A DNA stretch of 64,000 nt. Origin: Chryseobacterium edaphi (GTDB lineage Bacteria > Bacteroidota > Bacteroidia > Flavobacteriales > Weeksellaceae). Positions 54,856-63,931 of this stretch are shown piece by piece. The DNA is taken from NCBI RefSeq assembly GCF_025628985.1, contig NZ_JAOTEM010000002.1:778678-842677 (forward strand), given 5' to 3'. The notes under the pieces were generated by a model. The model searched no databases. It was given only the letters and a program-made list of their open reading frames with translations, and was not told the DNA's origin. A program made the position numbers and the translations under genes. Each line of letters opens with the position of its first letter. Position 1 is the first letter of the stretch.

Positions 54856-56622
54856 ATGACAAAACTTTACTCATTATTCATGATTTTGATGATTCTTGTA
54901 TCGTGTAAAAGCGATTCTTTTATAGATCTCGAAAATCAGCAGCAAGGAAATCAGGAGACAAACTTTAATTTTGGAAATTCAGCACAAAGAAATTTCCATG
55001 GTTTGGTTTTATCCACAAACGGAACTCCGATATCCGGAGCAACGGTTACAATTGGATCAGCAACTGTACAAACCAATTCTAAAGGAATTTTTGTAATTAA
55101 AAATGCCAATGTGAAAGAAAACTTCGCGTATGTAAAAGTGGCGAAAACGGGATTTGTAAACGGTTCGCGTACGATGGTTCCGACAAGTGGAAGCAACAGA
55201 ATCAACATTATGATGATTCCAGCAACGAATACTTCTACGATTACAGCCGGAGCAACAGCCACGGTATCTTTACCAAACGGAACAAAAGTAAAATTTGACG
55301 GTAGCTTTAAAGATGCAAACGGAAATGCATATACTGGAAATGTAAATGTTGCCATGTTTCATCTGAAACCTTCAGATCAGTATCTTAATGAATTGATGCC
55401 CGGATCTCTGCTTGCAAATAATTCCGCAGGAAACGCAAGAGTGATGGAGACTTTCGGAATGTTGCATGTACAATTGACAGGTGCGTCCGGACAAAATCTT
55501 CAACTTGCAACTGGCCATACTGCTGAAATGACAGTAGCAATAGATGCTGCTCAAACGTCAACGGCTCCTGCTACAATTCCTCTTTGGACATTTAATGAAG
55601 CTACAGGAATTTGGCAGGAAGAAGGTTCTGCAACAAAAGTAGGAAATACTTATGTAGGAAATGTAAGTCACTTTTCTTGGTGGAATTGTGATGCGCAGTT
55701 TCCTCAAGCGATTTTAAATGTTCATATTCAAAACTCTGCTGCACAACCTTTGAGTAATGTAAATGTGAAATTATTCAGACAGAACCAGACTTCCACTTCT
55801 GCAATTACCGATGGAAACGGAAATGCATCAGGAATTATTCCAGCTGGCGAAAGTTTAACGATGAAAATTTATGATGCCTGTAATAATGTGATCATGACCA
55901 ATAATATCGGTCCTTTTGCAAGTAATTCTACCAATACACTTCCTGCAATTACGATTTCGCAGAGTTTGAGTAATACGATAACCATTACAGGTACTCTTAA
56001 GGATTGTTCCGGAAATAATGTTACAAACGGAGTGGCAAATTTATCTTATGCTTCAAGCACAAATTATTTTTCTAATTATTCCACACAGGTAACAAATGGA
56101 AGCTTTTCTTTTAATGTTTTAAGCTGTGCGTCAAGTCAGCAATTGACATTTGTCGGTTCAGATTTCGCTAATCTTCAGACAACGGGAGATATTAATTTTA
56201 CTGCAACTTCGCCTACGACAAATTTGGGTAATCTTACTGTTTGTACTGCTGCAACAGAATTTATTACAAGTCAGACAGATACACAAACTATAAAGTACTT
56301 TCTATCACCCATTTATGGTGGTGGAAGTTCCCAAACTCCGGTTCCAAATCCTAATTTTGGATTTTCTGTAAGTTCGCAAAGTGCTACAGGGGGTTTTTAT
56401 TTAAATTCCCAAAACCCAATAGGAGTTGGAACATTTACCTCCAATTTTAGTTTGGAATCATCCGGAGGAGTGATTAATTCTAACGGAAATAATCTTACTT
56501 TGCAAGTAAGTAATTATGGAGCCGTAGGACAATACATTGATTTTACAATTAATGGCACCTACACAAATTCTACAGGTTCACATACATTGAGTGTAACAGG
56601 ACACGTTATTAGAGATAATTAA
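54856..56622 (+). CDS. Large lipoprotein with carboxypeptidase-regulatory-like domains
   Basis: 588 residues. A lipoprotein signal (MTKLYSLFMILMILVSC, Cys17) is followed by an acidic/Gln-rich linker. A carboxypeptidase-regulatory-like beta-sandwich lies at about 50-120 (GLVLSTNGTPISGATVTIGS; TNSKGIFVIKNANV), then a domain with SLPNGTKVKFDGSFKDANG, YLNELMPGSL and NVSHFSWWNCDAQFP, and a second sandwich (NVHIQNSAAQPLSNVNVKLF). The C-terminal half is Ser/Thr/Asn-rich, as in surface-exposed proteins. It probably sits on the outer membrane, in binding or structural roles. Confidence 0.83.
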   Translation: MTKLYSLFMILMILVSCKSDSFIDLENQQQGNQETNFNFGNSAQRNFHGLVLSTNGTPISGATVTIGSATVQTNSKGIFVIKNANVKENFAYVKVAKTGFVNGSRTMVPTSGSNRINIMMIPATNTSTITAGATATVSLPNGTKVKFDGSFKDANGNAYTGNVNVAMFHLKPSDQYLNELMPGSLLANNSAGNARVMETFGMLHVQLTGASGQNLQLATGHTAEMTVAIDAAQTSTAPATIPLWTFNEATGIWQEEGSATKVGNTYVGNVSHFSWWNCDAQFPQAILNVHIQNSAAQPLSNVNVKLFRQNQTSTSAITDGNGNASGIIPAGESLTMKIYDACNNVIMTNNIGPFASNSTNTLPAITISQSLSNTITITGTLKDCSGNNVTNGVANLSYASSTNYFSNYSTQVTNGSFSFNVLSCASSQQLTFVGSDFANLQTTGDINFTATSPTTNLGNLTVCTAATEFITSQTDTQTIKYFLSPIYGGGSSQTPVPNPNFGFSVSSQSATGGFYLNSQNPIGVGTFTSNFSLESSGGVINSNGNNLTLQVSNYGAVGQYIDFTINGTYTNSTGSHTLSVTGHVIRDN

Positions 56623-56640
56623 ATCTAAAAATATATACTA

Positions 56641-56670
56641 AAAAAGAGGCTTCAAAAGAGCCTCTTTTTT
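56641..56670. terminator. Bidirectional terminator
   Basis: AAAAAGAGGCT (56641-56651) and AGCCTCTTTTT (56659-56669) form an 11-bp stem with A and T runs on both sides. It serves the lipoprotein gene from the left and the DUF3817 gene from the right; the latter's stop codon begins at its edge. Confidence 0.88.
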
Positions 56671-57008
56671 TATTCTCTGTCAAAACGTGCCAGTTTTTTA
56701 TCAATCCAGATCGTAGCAAAAGGAAAAAAAGCAGCGATCAAAGCAAAGACTGTATCTTCATCATCCCAAGTGTATATTTTTCTTGTAGATGGTAAAAAAA
56801 GAAGATAGAGCGTAAAAAATAATCCGTGAATACTTCCAATTGTACTGATGTATACAATCGGTAAAATACCTTCAGGATCAATGCGTATCCACGTCATTGC
56901 TGTAAAAAGGAAAAACCAAGAGATAGCTTCTGCCATACAGATTTGCTTAAACCATTTGATAAGTTTCTCCTGAGGATATTTTGAAAAAAAATTTTCGATG
57001 AAATTCAT
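56670..57008 (-). CDS. DUF3817 family membrane protein
   Basis: 112 residues with three membrane helices (AEAISWFFLFTAMTWIRI; IVYISTIGSIHGLFFTLYLL; FALIAAFFPFATIWIDKKL). The GSIHG motif and the FFPF-x-x-x-WIDKK end fit DUF3817, a family of small integral membrane proteins with no known role. It is the last gene of a leftward run starting at nadD. Confidence 0.83.
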   Translation of the reverse strand: MNFIENFFSKYPQEKLIKWFKQICMAEAISWFFLFTAMTWIRIDPEGILPIVYISTIGSIHGLFFTLYLLFLPSTRKIYTWDDEDTVFALIAAFFPFATIWIDKKLARFDRE

Positions 57009-57013
57009 ATTAA

Positions 57014-57811
57014 TTATTTATAATAGATTTTAAAAGATTTTTTTGAACCATGATACTTATAATTTCGTTCTGAAATAATAAAATTACTTGATTTAATAAA
57101 CTGTTTTATATTTTTTTCAAAAAACGGAATAAATTCTTCGTTTTTAGACAAATGATGCTTAAAGCCAACTAACTTTATTATAGACGAATTTTCATCTACT
57201 TCCAATTCTATCTCAGTAAAATCTTGATTATCAACTGACGAATACTTATAGTTTTTAGGGTATTTGAATTTTGTAAAAAAATACATATTCAATAATTTAT
57301 CGGCTAACGAATATTCTCCTTCATACATCCAGTCTAGATGTTCATTATATTCAAAAATTAAAGAACGATTTTTTTCGATATGATTTAAAAGAGATTGTTT
57401 TACCAAATTATCAATAAACTCTTTACCAAATTTTTTCTCAGTAAAAAAAGTCATATAACTACTATAACATTTATCAGAAGTATAATGTAAAGGAATGTCG
57501 CTGCCACTACCAATTCCACCCCACAAGATATTATTGTTTTTTAAAATATCTCGAAGCTCATTTTTAGCAGGAAAATCGTCTCCAGATGGTACAGTATTAA
57601 AAATATAAAATTTATTTTGAATTTTAGAATCATTTACTGCTCTTATTGAATCTTTGCTACAAAGTTCATTATATTGCTTTAAGCGCTCTTTAAAAATTTG
57701 TATTCTTTCTGACTCTTGCTTTTTCTGAATAGAATCTTCCGTTGAAATATTTTGGGCAAAAATAATTGTCTGAAATACAAAGGCAAATAAAAATATTAAT
57801 AATCTCATCAT
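57014..57811 (-). CDS. Exported protein of unknown function
   Basis: 265 residues with a signal peptide (MMRLLIFLFAFVFQTIIFAQ). It is charged and helical at the start (EDSIQKKQESERIQIFKERL), and the middle has IPLHYTSDKCYSSYMTFFTEKKFG. No family is recognised. It starts four bases after nadD and ends five bases before the DUF3817 gene, so all three share a transcript. Confidence 0.75.
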   Translation of the reverse strand: MMRLLIFLFAFVFQTIIFAQNISTEDSIQKKQESERIQIFKERLKQYNELCSKDSIRAVNDSKIQNKFYIFNTVPSGDDFPAKNELRDILKNNNILWGGIGSGSDIPLHYTSDKCYSSYMTFFTEKKFGKEFIDNLVKQSLLNHIEKNRSLIFEYNEHLDWMYEGEYSLADKLLNMYFFTKFKYPKNYKYSSVDNQDFTEIELEVDENSSIIKLVGFKHHLSKNEEFIPFFEKNIKQFIKSSNFIISERNYKYHGSKKSFKIYYK

Positions 57812-57814
57812 ATT

Positions 57815-58399
57815 CTATTTATAAAAACTACTGCCATCCAAATACTCAAAAACTTCCGGTGGAAGCATCGGTCTCACATTTTTTCCTTCTTTGATCATAT
57901 TTCGTATTTCTGTTGCCGACAATTCTATCACAGGTGCTTTGATCATCGAAATATTTTCATGCTGAAGATATTCAGAATCTTTTCTCTCACCTTCAAAAAC
58001 TCTCGGATAAACGATTATATGATGATTTTTAATTAAAATATCAGAATTTTTCCACTTTTGAAGTCCGTTGAGGTTGTCTTCTCCCATGATCAGACTGAAA
58101 GAATAATCAGGATGTCTTTCCTGAAGATAAGTTAAAGTATCAATTGTGTAACTTGGTGTTGGCAAAGAAAACTCTACATTTGAAGCACGCATTTGAGGAT
58201 AATTTTTTACCGCAAGCTGCACCATATCCAAACGGTTGTGATCTTTCAGAAGCGATTTTTTTTCTTTAAAAGGATTCTGCGGACTCACCACAAACCACAG
58301 TTCATCCATATCTGAATTCTCAAGAATATAATTAGCCAAAATCAAATGGCCAATATGAATAGGGTTAAAAGAGCCGAAAAATAAACCGATTTTTTTCAT
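57815..58399 (-). CDS. nadD: Nicotinate-nucleotide adenylyltransferase
   Basis: 194 residues, typical length. It joins nicotinate mononucleotide and ATP to make deamido-NAD in NAD synthesis. The nucleotidyltransferase motif GSFNPIHIGH lies at 9-18 and the second motif LSATEIRNMI near 161-170. Trp and Gly in MGEDNLNGLQKWKN fit the substrate pocket. It is first in the leftward trio and downstream of recJ by 122 bases. Confidence 0.95.
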   Translation of the reverse strand: MKKIGLFFGSFNPIHIGHLILANYILENSDMDELWFVVSPQNPFKEKKSLLKDHNRLDMVQLAVKNYPQMRASNVEFSLPTPSYTIDTLTYLQERHPDYSFSLIMGEDNLNGLQKWKNSDILIKNHHIIVYPRVFEGERKDSEYLQHENISMIKAPVIELSATEIRNMIKEGKNVRPMLPPEVFEYLDGSSFYK

Positions 58400-58521
58400 A
58401 TTAAAAAGTCAATTGTCAATTTTGCTTTGCAAGTGAATATGCTACACTTGTCAATTTCAAAAAATATCTATTTGAAAAGTGATTTTGGAAATTCACCACT
58501 CACTTCTGAAAGAAAATTCAC

Positions 58522-60240
58522 TTATTCGCTTTCTATAAACTTCACATCCCGAATATTAAGATAATGTGTCACATTTCCTTTCCAATGATTTTCTTCTAAA
58601 GTAAAGGCGATATCAAAAGATTTATTTCTGAAATCATCGGCAAACTGTCCTAATTTAAAACCTACACATTCGATATTTCTTCCGGTAGATTCCTGTTTGA
58701 TATAAAATTTAAGGTGATTGTTGTCTTTACCCATCGTTTTGAGGTAACCTGCAATCTTTTGATTTCTTAAAACTAAATTCGGTTTCATATTATGAGGACC
58801 AAATGGTGCCAATTTTCTGTGGAAGTTGATAAAATCTCTGTTAATTTCATCGACTTGCAAATCGGCATCAATAGTTATTGAAGGTTCTTTCTGATGATCT
58901 TTGATTTTTTCGGCAACGGTTTTTTCAAATTTAATTTTAAAATCTTCAAACTTATCCTTTTCCATCGAAAGTCCGGCTGCAGCGTGATGCCCACCAAACT
59001 TCAGAAAGTATTCCGAACACAAATCTAAAGCTTCATGCACATCAAAATCTGAAACAGATCTTGCGGAAGCTACCATCTCGCCATTATTTCCGTCAGTGAA
59101 AACCAAAGTTGGTTTATAATAAGTTTCTATAAGTCTTGAAGCAACAATTCCGATGACCCCTTTGTTCCATTCCGGATGGTAGACAATTGTTGTGTATTTT
59201 GTTTCCTGTTGAGATTCTATGATTTGTTTTAATGCAGATTCAGTAGAAAACATATCGAGTTCTCGTCTTTCATCATTCAGATTCATGATGTCGCCGACAA
59301 TTTGTTGAGCGTGTTTCAGATTATCCGAAACCATTAGTTCTACTGCGGCTTTTCCTTGCGAAATTCTTCCGGCTGCATTGATTTTCGGAGCGATTTCAAA
59401 AACAATATTTGAAATTTCAAAATTTGAAAGTTTGTCTTCAGGAATAAGAAGTCTTAAACCTAGATTACGGGTTTTTCTGAGAACTTTAAGTCCCATTTTG
59501 GCCAAAACTCTGTTTTCACCAGTCATAGATACGATATCTGCAGCAATGGAGATGGCAAGAAGATCAGTCAGTTCAAATAATTCCGTTTCGGGAATTTTGT
59601 AGATCGTGTTTAATCCCTGACACAATTTAAAACCAACACCACATCCGGAAAGTTCCTTGAAAGGATATCTGCAATCACTTCTTTTAGGATCCAAAACCGC
59701 TACAGCAGCAGGAATTTCGTCTCCGGGTAAATGGTGATCACAGATGATAAAGTCTATGTTTTTTTCTTTAGCATAGTTAATCATGTCAATCGACTTGATT
59801 CCGCAGTCTAACGCGATGATCAGCGAAAAACCATTTTCTTTCGCAAAATCAATACCTTCCGTAGAAATTCCGTACCCTTCAGAATTTCTGTCGGGAATGT
59901 AGAAATCTAAATATTTTTTCTGAACAATTTTTCTTAAGTAAAGATAAGTAAGCGCAACTGCAGTAGTTCCGTCGACGTCGTAGTCGCCGTAAACCATTAT
60001 TTTTTCACCGTTTTCAATAGCTGTAGCAACACGCTCAACAGCTTTTTGCATATCTGCCATTAAAAAAGGATTGTGAATATCCGTTAAATTGGGCTTGAAA
60101 AATTCTCTCGCTTTCTGGTAATTGTCAATTCCTCTAAGAACTAACAGTTTGGATTCAAAAGTTCCAAAACCAAGCGACGAACTCAGTCCATCAACAGTTT
60201 CTTCATCAGGTTCGGTTTTATAAATCCATTTTTGACTCAT
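58522..60240 (-). CDS. recJ: Single-stranded-DNA-specific exonuclease RecJ
   Basis: 572 residues from the ATG at 60240 (MSQKWIYKTEPDEE); an upstream in-frame start at 60294 is unlikely. RecJ degrades single-stranded DNA 5' to 3' in recombination and mismatch repair. The DHH-family metal motifs are present: YGDYDVDGTTA near 82-92, LDCGIKS, the DHH in ICDHHLPGDEI, and the DHHA1 motif GGHHAAAGLS near 423-432, followed by the C-terminal OB domain. Confidence 0.95.
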   Translation of the reverse strand: MSQKWIYKTEPDEETVDGLSSSLGFGTFESKLLVLRGIDNYQKAREFFKPNLTDIHNPFLMADMQKAVERVATAIENGEKIMVYGDYDVDGTTAVALTYLYLRKIVQKKYLDFYIPDRNSEGYGISTEGIDFAKENGFSLIIALDCGIKSIDMINYAKEKNIDFIICDHHLPGDEIPAAVAVLDPKRSDCRYPFKELSGCGVGFKLCQGLNTIYKIPETELFELTDLLAISIAADIVSMTGENRVLAKMGLKVLRKTRNLGLRLLIPEDKLSNFEISNIVFEIAPKINAAGRISQGKAAVELMVSDNLKHAQQIVGDIMNLNDERRELDMFSTESALKQIIESQQETKYTTIVYHPEWNKGVIGIVASRLIETYYKPTLVFTDGNNGEMVASARSVSDFDVHEALDLCSEYFLKFGGHHAAAGLSMEKDKFEDFKIKFEKTVAEKIKDHQKEPSITIDADLQVDEINRDFINFHRKLAPFGPHNMKPNLVLRNQKIAGYLKTMGKDNNHLKFYIKQESTGRNIECVGFKLGQFADDFRNKSFDIAFTLEENHWKGNVTHYLNIRDVKFIESE

Positions 60241-60457
60241 TTCACAAAAATAAGTAAAATTTATTTTAAAAAAGATTTGATGTTTAGATACCACACTTTA
60301 TCTCCATGGTATTGTAATTGTTTAGGTGTCAATGTTTTTTGATATTTTCTGAATATTAATTTAATAAAAATTAATTTTTTTTAAAAATATGAAAACCAAA
60401 CCAAAACTATTATCGTAGATATCATTAAAAGTACTAAACCTTTCTAAAAATAATATT

Positions 60458-61168
60458 ATGAAAAAACCAATCTATGTTTCTAATCAGGGAGCCACCCTTG
60501 ATACCAGCAGAAGAAACTTTCTTAAACTAAGCGGCATCGGTATTGCCGTTGCAGGGCTTACTTTGGTAGGCTGTGACGATGACGATTTTGAATACAATGA
60601 TAATAAAATATTCGATCTAGGTTCAGGTGACGTAGGTGTCTTAAACTACGCATATGCTCTCGAACAGTTGGAAGCTGATTTTTACACGAAAGTTGTTAAT
60701 AATTTCTATGCAGGAATTTCAAATGCAGAAAAAGAAGTTTTAACAGATTTGTATCACCACGAGGTAATTCACAGAGATTTCTTCAAGGCTGCAATTACAG
60801 GTGCAACGACAAACGTCTTACCGACACTTGAGTTTCAGTATCCGAATGTAAATTTCAATGACAGAAATTCAGTTTTGGCAACTGCAAAAGCTTTAGAAGA
60901 TACGGGTGTTGCAGCTTACAATGCTGCCGGTAAATATATTACCAATCCTGCTTATCTTGTACTTGCAGGTAAAATTGTTTCTGTAGAAGCAAGACACGCA
61001 TCAGCAATCAGAGATTTGATTAATCCTTTAACTGCAGCTTTCTCAGGAGATGATGTAGTAAATCCTACTACAGGTCTTGATGTAGCAAAAGAACCGAAGG
61101 ATGTCGTTGCGGCAGCCGGAGGATTTATTAAAACTCCATTTACCTGGAAAGAAAGAGGTATTAATTAA
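60458..61168 (+). CDS. Tat-exported ferritin-like lipoprotein
   Basis: 236 residues. TSRRNFLK (16-23) is a clear twin-arginine motif, followed by a hydrophobic stretch ending LTLVGC, so Cys39 may be lipidated. The ferritin-like four-helix domain covers about 57-200, with metal-type residues in ALEQLEADFYTKV, HHEVIHRDFF, ALEDTGVAAY and SVEARHASAI. This is the Ferritin_2 family, widespread in Bacteroidota with unproven role in oxidative or metal stress. It is paired with a second ferritin-like gene 24 bases downstream. Confidence 0.88.
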   Translation: MKKPIYVSNQGATLDTSRRNFLKLSGIGIAVAGLTLVGCDDDDFEYNDNKIFDLGSGDVGVLNYAYALEQLEADFYTKVVNNFYAGISNAEKEVLTDLYHHEVIHRDFFKAAITGATTNVLPTLEFQYPNVNFNDRNSVLATAKALEDTGVAAYNAAGKYITNPAYLVLAGKIVSVEARHASAIRDLINPLTAAFSGDDVVNPTTGLDVAKEPKDVVAAAGGFIKTPFTWKERGIN

Positions 61169-61192
61169 TTATTCACTTCAAAATCTATTATT

Positions 61193-62002
61193 ATGAACAT
61201 TTTAAAATTATTAGATAAACTTTCTGACGATTCTTTTTTTACAAAACAAACGTCAAGATTAGATAACCTTTCAGATCTTACTTCATTCGGTAAAAAAGCG
61301 GCAATTGCTGCAATACCTTTGGGATTAGGAAGCTTTATGGCAACTTCTGCAAAGGCTGAAACCAAAACAGAACCAACTTTAGCAATGAAAAGTGCATTGA
61401 CTGATGCTCTTCAGTTGGCTTTAACATTAGAATATTTAGAAGACGAATATTACAAAATAGGACTCGCTACTGCAAACCTTATTCCTGCATCAGATAAGGT
61501 AGTTTTTCAACAAATTTCAAAACATGAGGCAGCTCACGTTACTTTTCTTAAAAGCACATTGACGTCATTAGGAACTGCACCGGTTGCAAAACCAACTTTT
61601 GACTTTACAGCGAATGGTGCTTTTACACCTTTTACAAATTATCAGCAATTTCTTACGTTAGCTCAGGCTTTCGAAGATACAGGAGTTAGAGCTTATAAAG
61701 GACAAGCAGGAAATGTAATGTCAAACAAAGATGTTCTTCAGGCAGCTTTACAGATTCACTCTGTAGAAGCGAGACATGCATCAATGGTTCGTAGAATGCG
61801 TGCAAACAAAGGATGGATCGAATTGGCAAATGGCGGAAATATGCCTGCCGCAACCAATCCTGTATATAATGGAGAAGATGTAACAATGCAAGCAGGATTC
61901 AATACTGCAACTGCTTTTGGGGCAGCAGCAGGTTCTGCAGCTTACGATGAAATATTGACAGGAACAGAAGCTACGGCAATTGCATCCTTATTTATAGATT
62001 AA
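61193..62002 (+). CDS. Second ferritin-like protein, exported
   Basis: 269 residues. A long N-terminal region without twin arginines (FGKKAAIAAIPLGLGSFMATSAKA, about 43-66) serves as a signal. The Ferritin_2 domain covers about 75-215 with ALTLEYLEDEYYKI, KHEAAHVTFL, AFEDTGVRAY and SVEARHASMVR. It is a paralogue of the gene just upstream and follows it in one operon. The two may form a hetero-oligomer and travel together through the Tat system; this is inference. Confidence 0.87.
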   Translation: MNILKLLDKLSDDSFFTKQTSRLDNLSDLTSFGKKAAIAAIPLGLGSFMATSAKAETKTEPTLAMKSALTDALQLALTLEYLEDEYYKIGLATANLIPASDKVVFQQISKHEAAHVTFLKSTLTSLGTAPVAKPTFDFTANGAFTPFTNYQQFLTLAQAFEDTGVRAYKGQAGNVMSNKDVLQAALQIHSVEARHASMVRRMRANKGWIELANGGNMPAATNPVYNGEDVTMQAGFNTATAFGAAAGSAAYDEILTGTEATAIASLFID

Positions 62003-62024
62003 TTTAGTTTATATAGTTTAGGTT

Positions 62025-62063
62025 AAATCCTCTTTCGGTACTTCTCCGAAAGAGGATTTTTGA
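62025..62063 (+). terminator. Terminator after ferritin-like pair
   Basis: AAATCCTCTTTCGG (62025-62038) and CCGAAAGAGGATTT (62046-62059) form a 14-bp perfect stem with a 7-base loop and a T run. Confidence 0.93.
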
Positions 62064-62101
62064 TAAAAAAGTATTATCTTGGCTAGACTAAATTATGTAA
62101 T

Positions 62102-62917
62102 ATGAAAAAAATTATTATCGGAGCAATATTCTTAGGCTCAATCAATGCAGTTCATGCACAAAAAATTAATCTCGGAAAAGCTACCGATATTGTATCTAAA
62201 GGAGCAAAGGCATTAACTTTTACCAATGCAGATGCAATAAAACTTTCCAAAGAATCTGTAGATTACATGGATAAAAATAATGCGATTGCCGGACCAAAAG
62301 ATCCTTACACCATTAGATTAAATAAGCTTTTCGCAAAACACAAGTCTCAGGATGGGCTAAATCTGAACTATAAAGTTTATAAAGTAAAAGATATTAATGC
62401 TTTTGCCTGTGCAGATGGAAGTGTTCGTGTTTTTTCTTCCTTAATGGATATCATGACAGATGCTGAATTGTTAGCAGTTATCGGTCACGAGATTGGTCAC
62501 GTTAAAAATCAGGATACAAAAGATGCAATCAAATCTGCTTACTTAAAAGCTGCGGCTTTAGATGCTGCTTCATCAGCTTCCTCTACGGTTGCTACATTGA
62601 ATGAAAGTCAGGTAGGAAAGATGGCAAACGCATTTCTTGATGCTTCACATAGCAAAAAGCAGGAATCTGAAGCAGACTTGTATTCCTATGATTTTATGAA
62701 AGCAAACAATTATAATGTGGTAGGAGCATACACAGCATTCAAAAAATTGGCATTGTTATCCGAAGGTGGAACGGCGCAATCGGGTTTTCAGAAAATGTTC
62801 AATTCTCATCCCGATAGCAACAAAAGGGCAGAAGCCATTAAAAAGAGAGCCGAAAAAGACGGTCTGTGGAAAGATCCCGGGACAGTTTCTATTCCAACAA
62901 CGAAGTTGACAAAATAA
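62102..62917 (+). CDS. M48 family metalloprotease
   Basis: 271 residues. A signal peptide (MKKIIIGAIFLGSINAVHAQ) is followed by a peptidase M48 domain: the zinc motif HEIGH at 129-133 and a third ligand Glu in ESEADLYSYDFM near 194, with the substrate-strand region ACADGSVRVFSSLM. Unlike HtpX it has no membrane helices, so it is periplasmic and BepA/LoiP-like. Such enzymes degrade misfolded outer-membrane proteins; the substrate here is not known. Confidence 0.9.
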   Translation: MKKIIIGAIFLGSINAVHAQKINLGKATDIVSKGAKALTFTNADAIKLSKESVDYMDKNNAIAGPKDPYTIRLNKLFAKHKSQDGLNLNYKVYKVKDINAFACADGSVRVFSSLMDIMTDAELLAVIGHEIGHVKNQDTKDAIKSAYLKAAALDAASSASSTVATLNESQVGKMANAFLDASHSKKQESEADLYSYDFMKANNYNVVGAYTAFKKLALLSEGGTAQSGFQKMFNSHPDSNKRAEAIKKRAEKDGLWKDPGTVSIPTTKLTK

Positions 62918-62934
62918 GTTTACATATATAATAG

Positions 62935-62962
62935 AAAGTTCGGCCTATGCCGGACTTTTTTG
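62935..62962 (+). terminator. Terminator after M48 gene
   Basis: AAAGTTCGGC (62935-62944), loop CTAT, GCCGGACTTT (62949-62958), with one T-G wobble and a T run. Confidence 0.88.
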
Positions 62963-63010
62963 TTTGTACACTATAATACCATTATATGATAATGCATTTT
63001 TTTTCAGGAG

Positions 63011-63118
63011 CTTAATCCCGCTCTCCACTATATCTTTTTTTGATGCCCGCTGCTTTGCAGCGTCCATCCAAAAAAGGATGCCGTTTCGATCGGGGCTAAG
63101 AGAGCGGTTAAGGATTGA
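63011..63118. repeat. Structured dispersed-type repeat
   Basis: Outer arms CCGCTCT (63018-63024) and AGAGCGG (63101-63107) enclose two hairpins, CGCTGC-TTT-GCAGCG (63048-63062) and ATCC/GGAT (63066-63079), then GATCGGGGCTAAG. It resembles a palindromic intergenic element that I recall as frequent in Chryseobacterium and Flavobacterium. Confidence 0.6.
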
Positions 63119-63295
63119 GATTTGTCACAAAGAGTAAACTTATCTATTAGTTTGCAGAAGTGTGCTAAGTTTTACCTTCATATTAGCACTCAAAAACTCT
63201 ATCCGATTTTTCCAACATGTTTTTAAGGTTTCGGCAAACTCTATATTTGCTCATAGAATCAAAGCGTTTGCAAGAAAATAATTTGATTCGAATTT

Positions 63296-63371
63296 AGCTC
63301 CATTGGAGCGTTATGTTTGTAGAAAAGAGTAATGAATGATATTTGAGCTCCGTAAGAGCGGCATCTCTACA
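63296..63371 (+). repeat. Two copies of a short AGCTCC repeat
   Basis: AGCTCCATTGGAGCG followed by TTATGTTTGTAGA (63296-63323), and AGCTCCGTAAGAGCG followed by GCATCTCTACA (63346-63371). Both have the form AGCTCC-N4-GAGCG plus a TGTAGA-like tail. This short sequence is, from memory, a common intergenic repeat in Flavobacteriia. Confidence 0.6.
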
Positions 63372-63753
63372 TATGATTTGTAAACTTCTACTTAAATATC
63401 AATTTCCAACTTTTCTTTTTTTATATACTATTTAGAAAGTCGATTTCTCATAATTCTCTGTTTCTTCACACTTCAACCTAAATTATCTCTAATAACTAAA
63501 AACCTTTTGCTTTAAATATATGATGATTTTCCAACCTTTATTATCCCACCGTCGTTCAAGCTCTACACCTTCGCTTCCAAAACTCAAACCTAAAAATCCT
63601 TTAAACGTCCGACGCATCTACGCTAAAACTCTCCAACTCTCGAACTCTCGAACCTCCCCATGAATTACCCAACCTCAGTTTAAATTTTTGTTTCAGGTTA
63701 TCAGTGCTTTAGGATTGAATATGAATTTAAGTTAAACATTATGTTAAATATAT

Positions 63754-63785
63754 TTGGAAGTAGAGGGGGAAACGTACTACTTTTG
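63754..63785 (+). promoter_or_regulatory. Upstream tandem promoter at window end
   Basis: TTG (63754-63756), 21 bases, TACTTTTG (63778-63785) followed by CCCCAC. Confidence 0.6.
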
Positions 63786-63901
63786 CCCCACTGAAAAACG
63801 GAAGTTTGAGGTAGCGCAGAAGAGCCTTTAGATGGGCAGGAACAAAAAACTCTGAATAGGAATTAACTTAAAAATCTCAATAAATTTTGTGTAAATAAAA
63901 T

Positions 63902-63931
63902 TTGTGGGAATAAAAAAAGTTTTTATCTTTG
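63902..63931 (+). promoter_or_regulatory. Downstream tandem promoter at window end
   Basis: TTG (63902-63904), 19 bases, TATCTTTG (63924-63931) followed by CAGTCCC, a near-consensus Bacteroidota promoter. With the box at 63778 it forms a tandem pair, an arrangement expected for an rRNA operon or another very highly expressed gene. The driven gene lies outside the window. Confidence 0.65.

Noticed and set aside
62918..63753. tRNA or small RNA gene in the right spacer
   Set aside because: The hairpins present do not form a cloverleaf with a T-loop or anticodon arm and fit palindromic repeats better.
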